From: Acrasis kona
Lineage: Eukaryota > Heterolobosea > Eutetramitea > Acrasida > Acrasidae
Assembly: GCA_026419775.2 (NCBI GenBank)
Contig: JAOPGA020001380.1
Location: 1 to 27,777 of the forward strand
Reading direction: 5' to 3'
Length of the DNA stretch: 27,777 bases
Shown piece after piece: positions 1 through 9,245 of the stretch. Made by a program: the position numbers and the translations under genes. Each line of letters starts with the position of its first letter. Position 1 is the stretch's first letter. A model generated the notes under the pieces. It ran no database searches, was not told the origin of the DNA, and saw only the letters and a program-made list of their open reading frames with translations.

Positions 1-470
1 AAAAACTCTAGTCTAAATCGATCAAAATATATCGGATTTATTACGCTAATAATAATCTTACCGAGTTGACCTTAAGAATTATGATCCCAATTGAAATTTG
101 CTCATCATTTTCTTGAATTGAAAAGTATTGGCGAATATTTCTATAATTTGTTGTAATTTAGACATCAAAAGCGTAAACCAATCAATATCATTATTAAGCT
201 AGGCATTAGTGGTTAGCTAGCGAGTGTATCGAGACAGTTAGCATAACACGCACTACGCATCGCACTATGAGAGCTATATACGCAGTGAGGTTGTTTCGAG
301 GTATATTGCAGATAGTAGTACACGTTCTATTCAGGCAAGTATCTGTACTTCAAGAAAGCCATCTTCAAATTTGGACAAAATAAATTTGTCCCTGATTACA
401 ATGGACACGTTTCCAATCCTTTAAAAAGATCATTCATTCTTGTGCTCCAGTCAACTAAAAACAAAACACA
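1..470. other. Gene-free left edge and PDI upstream region
   Basis: No convincing open reading frame on either strand. The stretch is AT-rich and ends in the A-rich leader that precedes the PDI start codon at 471. It probably holds the PDI promoter and 5' UTR. I see no recognisable promoter motif or repeat. Confidence 0.5.
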
Positions 471-1948
471 ATGAAAGCAGCGATCGTTTGTTTATTATTC
501 GTGATCGCAGCGATAAGCACAGTCAACGCTGGACACGTCGTGGATCTTACAGCACCTCAATGGGATGAAGTAGTTGGTAACGCAAACTACTCACTTGTAA
601 AATTCTTTGCACCATGTACGTAACCATTCTTCTTGAATCATTTATTAACAATTTTAAAGGGTGCGGACACTGCAAGACTCTCGCCCCAGAGTTTGAAAAG
701 CTTGCAGAATTAATTGCCGACGACAAGAACATTGTAGTCGCTGACTTTGACTGCACCAAGGAGGAAAACAAGGAACTCCCCAAGAAATATGACGTCCGTG
801 GTTTCCCAACATTGATCCTATTCAAAAAGGGCGAAGTCAAATACACATACAATGGCCAACGTACCGCCGAAGCCATCAAGGGCTGGCTAAACAAGAAGAC
901 CACCAGTGCAATCTCCACCTTCAAGACCCTTCAAGAGGTTAAAGATTTTGTAGCCAAGAACACAAAGGACGCAGCAAACGTTTTAGTTGGTTACTTTAGC
1001 AGCGCAGACTCTGAGGCCCGCAAAGAGTTCAGCAAGGCTTCCGAAAACCCAGAAGTCGACGATTTTGTCTTTGCAGAGTTGATCGGCGACGAACACAAGG
1101 AAGATGACAAGGAAGATCATGTCGTCTTGCACAGACACTTTGACACCAAGCCATTGTTGACAAAGATCTACGACAAGATCGTCAACTTTGCTCACTTGGA
1201 AGGTTACCCATTGGTCCAAGAGATCTCTCAAGCCTATCAAAGGTACTCCAAGGCCGGCCTACCAGTAGGTATCCTGTTCACTGATCCATCAAAGGACAAC
1301 AAGGACGCATTGAGCCAATTAGAACAAGTAGCAAAAGACTTTAAGGGAAAGATCTCATTCGCAGAAGCTGATGGAGTCAAGTATGCTGGTTACGCAAAGA
1401 GCATCGGTCTAGGCGAGACATTACCCACTTTTGCCGTGTCGGACATGAAGAGCAACAGAAACTACTTGCCAAAGGAAGGATCATCATTCAGCGTTGATGA
1501 TGCCACCACATTACTCAAGGGAGTCTTATCAGGAGAGATCAAGCCACACTTGAAGACACAACCCGTTCCAGAGACCAACGACGCACCAGTCAAGGTTGTT
1601 GTCGGAAGCACATTCGACGAATTGGTCATTGACAGCGATGCTGACGTCTTGTTGGAATTCTACGCCGAATGGTGCGGTCACTGCAAGAGCTTCGCACCCA
1701 AGTACGATGAATTGGCAGAAAAGTTGAGCCATGTCAAGAACTTGGTAATCGCCAAGATTGATGGATCAGAGAATGACACACCCATTGAAGTTGAAGGATT
1801 CCCAACCATCAAGTTCTTCCCAGCTGGAAAGAAGACTCAACCAGTTTCATACGAAGGCGAAAGATCAGTCGACGCACTTGTGAAATTCTTGAAGGACAAT
1901 GCAGTTGCATCCAAGAAGGAATTGAACGAGGAAAATGATGAATTGTAA
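471..1948 (+). CDS. Protein disulfide isomerase (two exons)
   Basis: ER thiol oxidoreductase that forms and rearranges disulfide bonds in secretory proteins. Exons are 471-615 and 660-1948, with a 44-bp intron 616-659 (GTACGT...AAAG). The intron splits the Trp codon just before the first active site and joins the frames cleanly to give 477 aa. Visible parts are a signal peptide (residues 1-20, ending VNA), a first thioredoxin domain with CGHC at 50-53, two thioredoxin-like inactive domains in the middle, a second WCGHC at 386-390, an acidic tail and a C-terminal NDEL. NDEL is a variant of the KDEL/HDEL retention signal. Domain order a-b-b'-a' and length match classical PDI. The start is the first ATG in an A-rich context, directly followed by the signal peptide. 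AATAAA overlaps the stop. Confidence 0.95.
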
Positions 1949-1952
1949 TAAA
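1947..1952 (+). terminator. AATAAA overlapping the PDI stop codon
   Basis: The hexamer shares two bases with the TAA stop (1946-1948), which implies a very short 3' UTR. Confidence 0.6.
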
Positions 1953-2028
1953 TTTTTTGTTTTTATTATCCCTTGTGTCACATCACGCACGAGTCAAATC
2001 TTTTCCGCCTAAAAATATTATTACAATA

Positions 2029-3265
2029 ATGGACGATACATCTTTGTTGATCCAAGGTTTGGAGAAGATCAAAAGTCAAAATTACGAGTGCGTTGATGAT
2101 TCTTGAATGCGTTTTAAACATGTTAGAGAAGCAATTCAGTGTTTCGACGATGTAATAAAGAAGCAACCACAAAGCATTGAGGCTCTGGTAAACAAGGGAA
2201 AAGCTCTTCATTTTTTGCAAAGGGATGATGAAGCAATTGTTGTGCTTGATCAAGCAATCTCAATTAAACCAGATAGCGTGGTGGCTTACTGTAACAAGGG
2301 TAGAGCCCTCGAAGCTACTTCCCAGCCACACCTTGCTGTTGAGTATGTTGCTCTTGTTTATTAAATAAGATAACAACAAACAGAGCCTATAATAAAGCGC
2401 TTGAAACAGATCCCTTTGACTTGGAAGCAGTAATTGGCTTGGGTTATTGTTTATTCTCGATGTAAGTTTATTTGAGAATGTATCATGGATTTAAGTTAGG
2501 TGTCAATATGACGAAGCTGTAGATACATTTGAAAAAGGATTGAATCTTTCTCCCAATGACACTGATTTGATGTTTATGAAGGCGGCAGCATTGGTAAACC
2601 TAGAAGACTTTGAAAACGCCGTTACAACATACAAACAACTCTTGGAGAAGGATGAAACAAATGCGAGTGCATGGTTACAACTAGGTGTTAGTATTCAAGC
2701 AACAAAGAACGATGGTGGAGATGTTGTCGACGACGAAGCGAAGAGATGCTTTGATAAGGTCTTTGATTTAAAGCCCAAATCTGTTGAAGTTTTAACAGAA
2801 ATTGGTCAAGCTCTTATAACAGGTAACCAAGTAGGACAGGCTGTTGTTTACTATAAAGAGGCTGTTGAATTGGATCCTTCTCGTGTCGAAAGCTATCAGA
2901 ATTTGGTAAGTATTAATTAATGAAAACGTTAACTTTAATAAAAGGCTGATGCGTTGTTGATGGTAGCTCAATATAAAGAAGCCATAAGTTACTACAGCAA
3001 GGCATTAGAAATTGAACCAACTAAAATTGACTTGTTACATAATCAGGGGCAAGCATACAGCTTATTAGGAGATTACGAAGAGGCTTTGAAATGTTATAAA
3101 AAAGTATTGGTGGATCACCCCAAGGACGCCTCAAGTTTATTCTTAATGAGTAGAGCGCTTGATGTATTGGGAAGAGAGGAAGAGTCTCAACAAGCTTTGG
3201 AAGATGCAAAGGCTATAGATCCTGAGTTAGTCGATGACATGCAGAATGTAGATGGTAATGAATAA
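2029..3265 (+). CDS. Tetratricopeptide-repeat protein (five exons)
   Basis: Helical repeat scaffold of unknown partner. Exons are 2029-2087, 2127-2342, 2384-2461, 2500-2905 and 2945-3265. The introns are 39, 41, 38 and 39 bp, all GT-AG, and each restores a TPR helix across the junction (for example YEEAIQCF at the first). The 359-aa product is almost entirely TPRs, roughly eight or nine 34-residue units with the usual A-x-x-x-Y/F-x-x-A-L pattern and P at unit ends. No signal peptide, membrane segment or extra catalytic domain is visible. TPR proteins of this plain type occur in many complexes, so I do not assign a role. It starts 80 bp after PDI, and its stop lies 7 bp from that of the convergent neighbour. 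Confidence 0.85.
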
Positions 3266-3266
3266 A
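3261..3266 (+). terminator. AATAAA overlapping the TPR-gene stop codon
   Basis: The hexamer spans the TAA at 3263-3265. It lies 7 bp before the stop codon of the convergent gene, so the transcript probably ends inside that gene's 3' coding region. Confidence 0.55.
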
Positions 3267-3272
3267 AATGTT

Positions 3273-3722
3273 TCATTCTCGTTTAATTGCCGCCTCCAGA
3301 ACAGACTTCATTTCTTCAAATTGTCTATGTTCAAGCTCTGAGTCACGACCACTCTTTACCTTTTCGCATTGGTCGACAAAAGCAAAAGACTTTTGTTTGG
3401 CGAGTGATATTGAAGATTGACCATAAACCTTCTTGAGAACATCTGAATTAACGTGACTAAACCAATATTTACTATTGCTGTAGTCCTTCTCCCTTCTGTG
3501 CAATATAGCATGCCAGTAATCGGCTATTGGATCACCTTCTATAGATTGTGCTAACAAATGTGCGTGGTGGATGTCGTCATTTAAAAGATGTAGGCCTGCA
3601 CGAACGTTTTTTGATTGAGGAAGGGATTCGATCCTGTCTACTAACGACTCATCAAAGACTTTGTCTCCAGGCGCCAGTATTGGTGGTTCCCTGTTCAAAA
3701 GTATTGTCTTTATTTCTTCCAT
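3273..3722 (-). CDS. Conserved uncharacterised protein, 149 aa
   Basis: Single-exon gene with ATG at 3720-3722 and TGA at 3273-3275. The central part contains the run ADYWHAILHRREKDYSNSKY. From memory this matches a motif (H...A...ADYWHAI.HRRE.DYSNAKYWF) in small uncharacterised proteins of fungi and other eukaryotes; I know no established function or named domain. The protein is soluble, without signal peptide or membrane segment. Its N-terminus is acidic and proline-containing and its C-terminus is likely helical. The start is the only ATG in frame, about 650 bp from the divergent side of RPL22. It is convergent with the TPR gene, with 7 bp between stops, and no poly(A) hexamer is visible just downstream. 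Confidence 0.8.
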   Translation of the reverse strand: MEEIKTILLNREPPILAPGDKVFDESLVDRIESLPQSKNVRAGLHLLNDDIHHAHLLAQSIEGDPIADYWHAILHRREKDYSNSKYWFSHVNSDVLKKVYGQSSISLAKQKSFAFVDQCEKVKSGRDSELEHRQFEEMKSVLEAAIKRE

Positions 3723-3820
3723 ATTTATGAAAAGTTAACCAACCGGGTTGTTTAGACACTAGTCGAATGTAAAAAATGTAAATGTACACACAAAGGCAAG
3801 GTTTATTTTATGATAAAGCA

Positions 3821-3826
3821 TTTATT
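3821..3826 (-). terminator. AATAAA overlapping the RPL22 stop codon
   Basis: On the minus strand the sequence reads CAATAAATG, with the TAA stop embedded in the hexamer. Confidence 0.55.
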
Positions 3827-4377
3827 GTGATTCGGCAGCTGGGGCTTCCTCATCGTTACCTTGGGTGATGTTGAAGTATCTTAACTCATATCCGCGTTTC
3901 TTTGGTGTGGAGACAACGTGTAACCAGTCTCTTAGCTCTTGCTTCTTCAAGTATTTCTTGGTTAGGTACTTCAAGTAACGTTGAGAGATTTTTTGAGTGG
4001 TGTTGACATGGAGCTTGTTTTGGCTCTTGTATAATGTGACAACATCACCAAGGTTTCCGGCCTTGTTGTCGACCTTGTATTTCTTTGATACGTAGTCAGC
4101 CTATCGTTAGGTAAGTATTTCATAATTCAACAGTAAATGCGCATGCAACAATAACATCAAATATAAATAACACATTTGCCATCGGCTTATATATACAAAG
4201 TTATTGTTGTACATACGCATCTACATTAACAAAACTTACAAAGTTGTCCAAGTTGAAGATACCGTCCTTAACTGGGATATCGGTGTCGACGAAGTATTTG
4301 TAGGTTATCTTTCTTTGTTGTTTGACACCCTTTGCCTTTCTGGCGCTTGATTGTGCTTCTACTCCCTTGCGTACCAT
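3822..4377 (-). CDS. RPL22: Ribosomal protein eL22 (two exons)
   Basis: Component of the large cytosolic ribosomal subunit. Exon 1 is 4240-4377 and exon 2 is 3822-4100, separated by a 139-bp intron (4101-4239, GTAAGT...GATAG). The 138-aa product has the eL22 layout: a basic N-terminal tail rich in K/R, the motif YKYFVDTDIPVKDGI, then NLDNF joined to ADYVSKKYKVDNKAGNLGD, KLHVNTT and the conserved RYLKYLTKKYLKK, WLHVV and YELRYF segments, and an acidic C-terminus. Its length is close to the usual 120-130 aa. The intron is about 3.5 times longer than the other confident introns here and contains a perfect 10-bp inverted repeat. I saw no box C/D or H/ACA snoRNA signature in it. Confidence 0.95.
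4146..4209. repeat. 10-bp inverted repeat inside the RPL22 intron
   Basis: CAACAATAAC at 4146-4155 and its exact reverse complement GTTATTGTTG at 4200-4209 are separated by 44 bp. In the pre-mRNA they could pair and shorten the distance between the splice sites. Confidence 0.5.
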
Positions 4378-4902
4378 TGTGTTATGACGATTGTTTTCAC
4401 AAAAAATTCTTTTTCGTCAACCGTGCTGTGTGAAAATTGGGTTGGTTAGTTATTTTACAAAAATCTATAAAAGTGCAAGTGTTGATGTAAATTAAAACAT
4501 ATTCCGGAAGCTTTGATGATTGATGAAATTAGAGAGCATGATAGTATTTTCAACAGTCGGTTTATATATAGCTTTGTTGAAAGTCAATCTACAATTAAGT
4601 TTTTTATTAAACGAACACATGATGCACTCTTATAGGGTATTCTTCTAAACCAAAATCATGTTATTAAAGATGCACTTTATTGTCTGCTTCAATTAGTTAA
4701 CATCTTTTCTTAATTTCTTCTTCCTAGTCTTATGAAAGAAACACAAACTCACTGGTATGGAACTCGACATTTTTATATTCTACAACATCCTCGAATTTTT
4801 GGTGTAGTGTCAGCTCTTGTTACATACGGGTTGTAACTGTTCCGCCCGAAGCTGTCCGACTCTTCGAATTGAATCTTGAAATATTACGCAACGAAAATAA
4901 AT
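4378..4902. other. Intergenic region between divergent RPL22 and ABC transporter
   Basis: AT-rich, 525 bp, presumably with both promoters. It contains a 39-codon ATG-initiated reading frame (4516-4635) and, in other frames, coding-looking stretches near 4637-4710 and 4731-4830. They do not join by clear splice sites and I recognise no protein. They may be a decayed gene fragment or chance. Confidence 0.35.
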
Positions 4903-6941
4903 ATGACACGTCCGACGACAGAGGAGCCATACGGTCAGCTTAATGACGATGCAAACCAACTCGATATTGATCTTGATACAACCAACACCACAGATCATGT
5001 AAACCAAACGCCGACGACTACCGAGGCACGAGTAAAAACACAGGATCGAACTGAAGGATATGCTACGGATGAGCCCACTTTAACAAGTAATATCAAAAGT
5101 CTAAAAAAAATCAAAACAACACACATTGGATGGCTAGGATCTCTTGCGAAGGAGCAATTTTGGTGGCTTCTAGCTGGGACGGTTGCATTGGCACTATCAA
5201 GCGGTAATAGTTACATTCGCATAATAATTTAACATTCATAGCTGCAAGTCTTGTGCTACCTACATACATTGGAATCATGATTGACTCCGTAACAAAAAAT
5301 GAAGAGGACTCGCTTAATAGCGTTGTGTTCAGGTTATTCTTGATCGTTCTTGTTGTTGGAATAGCCACATCATTCAGAGCCTATTGCTTCCAGATAGCAG
5401 GTGAGAGGGCGGTATCCAACCTACGCACTACATTATTCAACACAATTATTGTGCAAGAGATTGCTTTTTTCGACAATACAAAGACCGGAGAGTTATTGAA
5501 TAGATTATCCTCTGATACAAAAGCTCTAGAAAGTGCTGTCACAACAAACGTGTCCATGGGAATCCGTTACATTGTTCAAATCATTGGTAGCGTTGCCATA
5601 TTGTTCTTCTTGTCATGGAAATTAAGTTTTGTCATGCTCGCTGTTGTACCTCCTATTGTAATAGGTGCCGTCGTCTATAGTAAATATGTAAAGAATTTAG
5701 GAAAGAAGGCACAAGATGCTCTAGCCGAAGCTTCCGATGTTGCAGAGGAAAGTATTAGCAATTTGAGAACGATGAGGTCTTTTGGAAGAGAGTTACATCA
5801 CAAAAAACAATATTCTAATGCAATTAATGTTTCATTTCAATTGGGTAAAAACTTGGCAGTGGCCAGTGGTAGTTTTAATGGTATTATGATGTTTTCCGCT
5901 AATCTTGCTATTGTGTTGGTGTTGTGGTATGGTGGTAGTCTGATCAAGCAGGGACAAATCACTATTGGTCAACTCACAAGTTTCTTGATTTACACAATCA
6001 CTCTCGCGACAGGTTTTGGTGCGTTGAGTGGGTTATGGTTTGACATTTTAAAGGCATTAGGTGCCACCGAAAGAGTATATACTCTGGTCCATAGACAGCC
6101 GCTGATTGAAAGCAAACATTTAGTGAGTTCGTATGAAAATGGAACCATCATTGAAGACGTACAAGGCTTAATTCAATTTGATAACGTTGAGTTTAGTTAT
6201 CCCGCAAGAAAGGAGAACAAAGTACTTGATGGACTCAATTTGACGTTACGTCCAGGTCAAGTGGTAGCACTTGTCGGAGAGAGTGGTGGAGGAAAGAGCA
6301 CAACAGCAGCACTTTTACAACGTTTCTATGATCCTGATGAAGGCCAAATCACACTAGACGGAGTTCCCATCACCCAACTTGATCCAGTATGGTTACGTCA
6401 TCAGATCGGCGTGGTGTCACAAGAACCAGCACTCTTTGCAACAACCATCAAGGACAACATTTCATACGGTCGCATCAAGTATGATGGAGGAGTCAGCTTC
6501 GACGAAACTTCCCAATTGGACATTGAACAGGCCGCCAAGGAAGCCAACGCACATGAGTTTGTGATGAAGTTTGCACAAGGCTACGACACGACCGTCGGTG
6601 AGAGAGGCGTCAGGTTATCGGGCGGACAGAAGCAACGCGTTGCCATTGCCAGAGCCATCCTCAAGGATCCCAAAATATTAATTCTTGACGAAGCCACCAG
6701 CGCACTTGATGCGGAATCAGAATTTTTGGTACAGCAAGCATTGGATAGATTGATGACGGGAAGGACAGTGTTGATTATTGCACATCGTTTGAGTACTGTC
6801 AAGAATGCAGATTGTGTATGTGTGGTGAGCAAAGGAAAGGTGGTGGAGACCGGAACGCATGATGAACTGATTTCCGTTCAAGATGGAATATACAAAAATT
6901 TGGTGTCAAGACAATTACAACACGATACTAATGTAAATTAA
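4903..6941 (+). CDS. ABCB-type half ABC transporter (two exons)
   Basis: ATP-driven exporter half-molecule that should work as a dimer. Exons are 4903-5203 and 5242-6941, with a 38-bp intron (5204-5241) inside the first membrane helix, giving 666 aa. The N-terminal 60 or so residues are polar and Thr/Asp-rich, unlike a mitochondrial presequence. A six-helix ABC transmembrane domain covers about residues 85-340. The nucleotide-binding domain has Walker A GESGGGKST (446-454), Q-loop VSQEP, signature LSGGQ (559-563), Walker B ILILDEATSALD and the H-loop histidine in IIAHRLS, all intact. Layout and sequence resemble TAP/ABCB8/ABCB10-like and vacuolar plant TAP-like half transporters. Substrate and membrane cannot be read from the sequence. 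The start is the first ATG of the frame, in an A-rich context. Confidence 0.92.
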
Positions 6942-7149
6942 ATTGTGTGTTTAATTATTATTGATGTCATCTTTGGTTGTTCAGCACGAAACATATCTCA
7001 AACCACTCATCAGGAGTCATGACTTTGACTACTCCGCTTGATATCTCATTGCATCAACTCTCAACTCCATGTCATTGACAGGTTCGGAGAACGTTCGCCG
7101 TACAATCCGTATAAAGAGGTCAAAATCAAGAGCTTTTGAATCCATAACA

Positions 7150-7779
7150 ATGATGAGCACGATGAAAAGCTTGATTGTTTTATCTTTATTCGCATTCATT
7201 TTGGCTGACCTTGAGATAATGTGTCCATCCAGAAATGTTGGCTACTCCAAAAAGTTGGTAAGCCAAGTCAAGGAAGGTCGAGGTCCCACTAAAGTGACGA
7301 GTGAATTCATCAGAGTAAAGGTGGATAAGGAATCTCAACACATTTTATTCGAAAACAACGTTCAACAACTCAAGATATTTAAAGAAACAGTGGCCTACGT
7401 TTATGAGTGGGAAGACGTGTTCACTTGTACTTGCCACAAGGATCAAGATGCCGACTATGAGACTGTATGCTTCAAAGGAGAAAGACAAAGGAGTGAATCT
7501 AACACGGGTGTGCTAGTGTCACACTCAAACAGCACCGTGGATGGACTGCTTATTGAGAGAGATGGTTACTTCAAATACGGCTTAGATTGGGATTTCCCAG
7601 GAGACCCAATCTTCAAACAACTCATCATCAAAGAAGTGACAAGAAAACTCCCAACCAGGGAGTTCATCAAGTCCTCTTACACTGTTGGAGAATATTCTGG
7701 TCTTCATCATCTTTCAGGAGAAGAGAAGGAGTTATTCAAGATTCCAAACTTTTGTCCTCTGATGGAACAATGTGTTTGA
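7150..7779 (+). CDS. Small secreted cysteine-containing protein, possibly ependymin-related
   Basis: 209 aa from the ATG at 7150; an in-frame ATG at 7069 would add 27 polar residues before the signal peptide, so I prefer 7150. The signal peptide is about residues 1-19 (hydrophobic core LIVLSLFAFILA). The mature part has cysteines near the start, in a C-T-C cluster, one about eleven residues later, and two near the C-terminus. One potential N-glycosylation site (NST) is visible. An early Cys, a GRGP segment, beta-strand-rich middle and a closing P-N-F-C loosely recall ependymin-related secreted proteins, which occur in amoebae. This is a weak resemblance, not an identification. TGA at 7777-7779. 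Confidence 0.7.
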   Translation: MMSTMKSLIVLSLFAFILADLEIMCPSRNVGYSKKLVSQVKEGRGPTKVTSEFIRVKVDKESQHILFENNVQQLKIFKETVAYVYEWEDVFTCTCHKDQDADYETVCFKGERQRSESNTGVLVSHSNSTVDGLLIERDGYFKYGLDWDFPGDPIFKQLIIKEVTRKLPTREFIKSSYTVGEYSGLHHLSGEEKELFKIPNFCPLMEQCV

Positions 7780-7784
7780 ATAAA
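7779..7784 (+). terminator. AATAAA overlapping the secreted-protein stop codon
   Basis: The first A of the hexamer is the last base of the TGA stop. Confidence 0.55.
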
Positions 7785-8029
7785 TAACAACAACATGATC
7801 TTTTTAGTATGATTACTTTGTTTCGGACATTGTTACAGTTGTTTATTGTGTAAATATCTTCCATATTAAACGTTAAAATTTTAATGTTTACGCAGAACAG
7901 AACAAAAACAACAAAAAAAAACATTACATTTGGATTTACTCTGCGTACGGTAACAACAACGTATAAACGCGTTTTTGTAGAATAGTAATCGTCAGTAAAT
8001 ATAAAGCTATCAATAATTAAAGTTTTTAT

Positions 8030-8037
8030 TGACGTCA
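8030..8037. promoter_or_regulatory. CRE-like TGACGTCA palindrome
   Basis: Perfect 8-bp bZIP/CREB-type palindrome. Function here is inferred only from the motif and a non-coding setting. Confidence 0.3.
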
Positions 8038-8280
8038 CATTAAGCCCCTCCCACGACTCTACCTTCTTTCATTTTCCGTCTGACAAGAGTTCTCCTCTGC
8101 CCAACATTCTAGCACTGTATACCAAAATTTATGGTAAGCGTCGACTACATGCTCTTCACTCTGGAATTGTATGTTAAATTAGCCCAGACCATGGTACAAT
8201 TATTATGGCATCCAATACATGTAAATCGAAAGCGCAATGATAGTAACGTCTTGCAAGTAATGTGACACTCATTATTCGGA

Positions 8281-8666
8281 GTAGCAGCGGCAAGTCTAAC
8301 AAAGGTCTTGTCGATTGGCGTAATATATGGGATGTGTTGTTTTCGATTGGTGGTGATGGTGGTACAGGTATCGGAGGGATCGTCAATGTAGTAAGAGAGG
8401 AGTCATCAGCGTGACGTCACCCAATGTTGTTGATGGTGCGAAGTGCTGTTGGTTGTGTTGACTGGTAGTGATGGATGGACAGTGTGTGATGTCTTGTAGC
8501 ACTGGCGACAAGCAGTTCTTCACAGCTTTTCCGTCGTACGTTCTTATGAATCGTGATACCCTCGTTCGTCGTACTGACTGATAAGTTTTGTATCGCAAGC
8601 TTCTGAAGGTAGTGTCTTGTCCAGTAGCGGCGAAGTAAGTAGGTAGCACCAGCGGCAAGCAGTTCT
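8281..8666. repeat. Three degenerate copies of a short motif
   Basis: Related units at 8281-8294 (GTAGCAGCGGCAAG), 8496-8520 and 8643-8666. The last two share GTAGCAC, two variable bases, GCG, one variable base and CAAGCAGTTCT. Irregular spacing (about 215 and 147 bp) argues against a simple tandem repeat. Confidence 0.35.
8411..8420. promoter_or_regulatory. CRE-like GTGACGTCAC palindrome
   Basis: Perfect 10-bp palindrome containing TGACGTCA, 382 bp from the first copy in the same gene-poor region. Confidence 0.3.
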
Positions 8667-9245
8667 CAGCAGGCCTCGAAGCAAAGTAGCAGATGTAGCA
8701 GAGTCTCCATCAGGGGATGAGACCGATCATGATGTGTTTTTTGTTGTTTTTTTGAAATGTGCACACACAAAAAATGCATAAAAGACATTCTTTTTATAGT
8801 CTAATTTGTCACTCCGAGGGAAATTCTGCATTGTCTTTCTATAGCGAATTTAAGCACAAATCATGTCATATAATCTTTCTTTAGCACTGATCATTTTGTA
8901 AACAAGATCAATTAAGCATCAAGTGGAATATTTTTACCAAGAGTTTATTAGAGGAGGAAGGGCTTGCTAAATTAGTAACGTATTGTAACAACCACAGCGA
9001 ACAAACAAGCGTATCGTGATTAGGAGCCAGTCTGAATAAATACTAGTTGATTGTGAGTGACAAACATCTTTTGTGTCTGTGGAATGCAAAATAACGACTA
9101 GGTACTATCAAAATCACGAAAGAATCTATATATATTACCTGAAGAAATTCAAATTAATTCAAAAAAGACAAAAGTTTTTATTCACAATGGAAGATTCAAC
9201 ATTTCACATACTACAAATGTATTTTATTTAAATGTATTTTAATTT

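Larger units (their letters stand above)
7785..9245. other. Gene-poor stretch of about 1.46 kb
   Basis: No gene I can support. The central part (about 8040-8740) is less AT-rich than its flanks and is G/T-rich on the plus strand. It contains minus-strand frames of 70 and 91 codons (8174-8386, 8383-8658) and a plus-strand frame of 44 codons from ATG 8131, whose GTAAGC near the start could itself be a splice donor. None resembles a known protein. Two TGACGTCA palindromes and a degenerate short repeat lie here. 8760-9245 is AT-rich and featureless. A noncoding transcript, promoter region or decayed gene are all possible. Confidence 0.4.

Noticed and set aside
4101-4239. Possible snoRNA in the RPL22 intron
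   Set aside because: Ribosomal-protein introns often host snoRNAs, but no properly spaced box C/D or H/ACA pair was visible.
7069-7149. Upstream ATG as the start of the secreted protein
   Set aside because: It would place 27 polar, basic residues before an obvious signal peptide.
7736-8038. 100-codon minus-strand frame after the secreted-protein gene
   Set aside because: It overlaps the end of a supported gene, is AT-rich and hydrophobic by composition, and has no homology.
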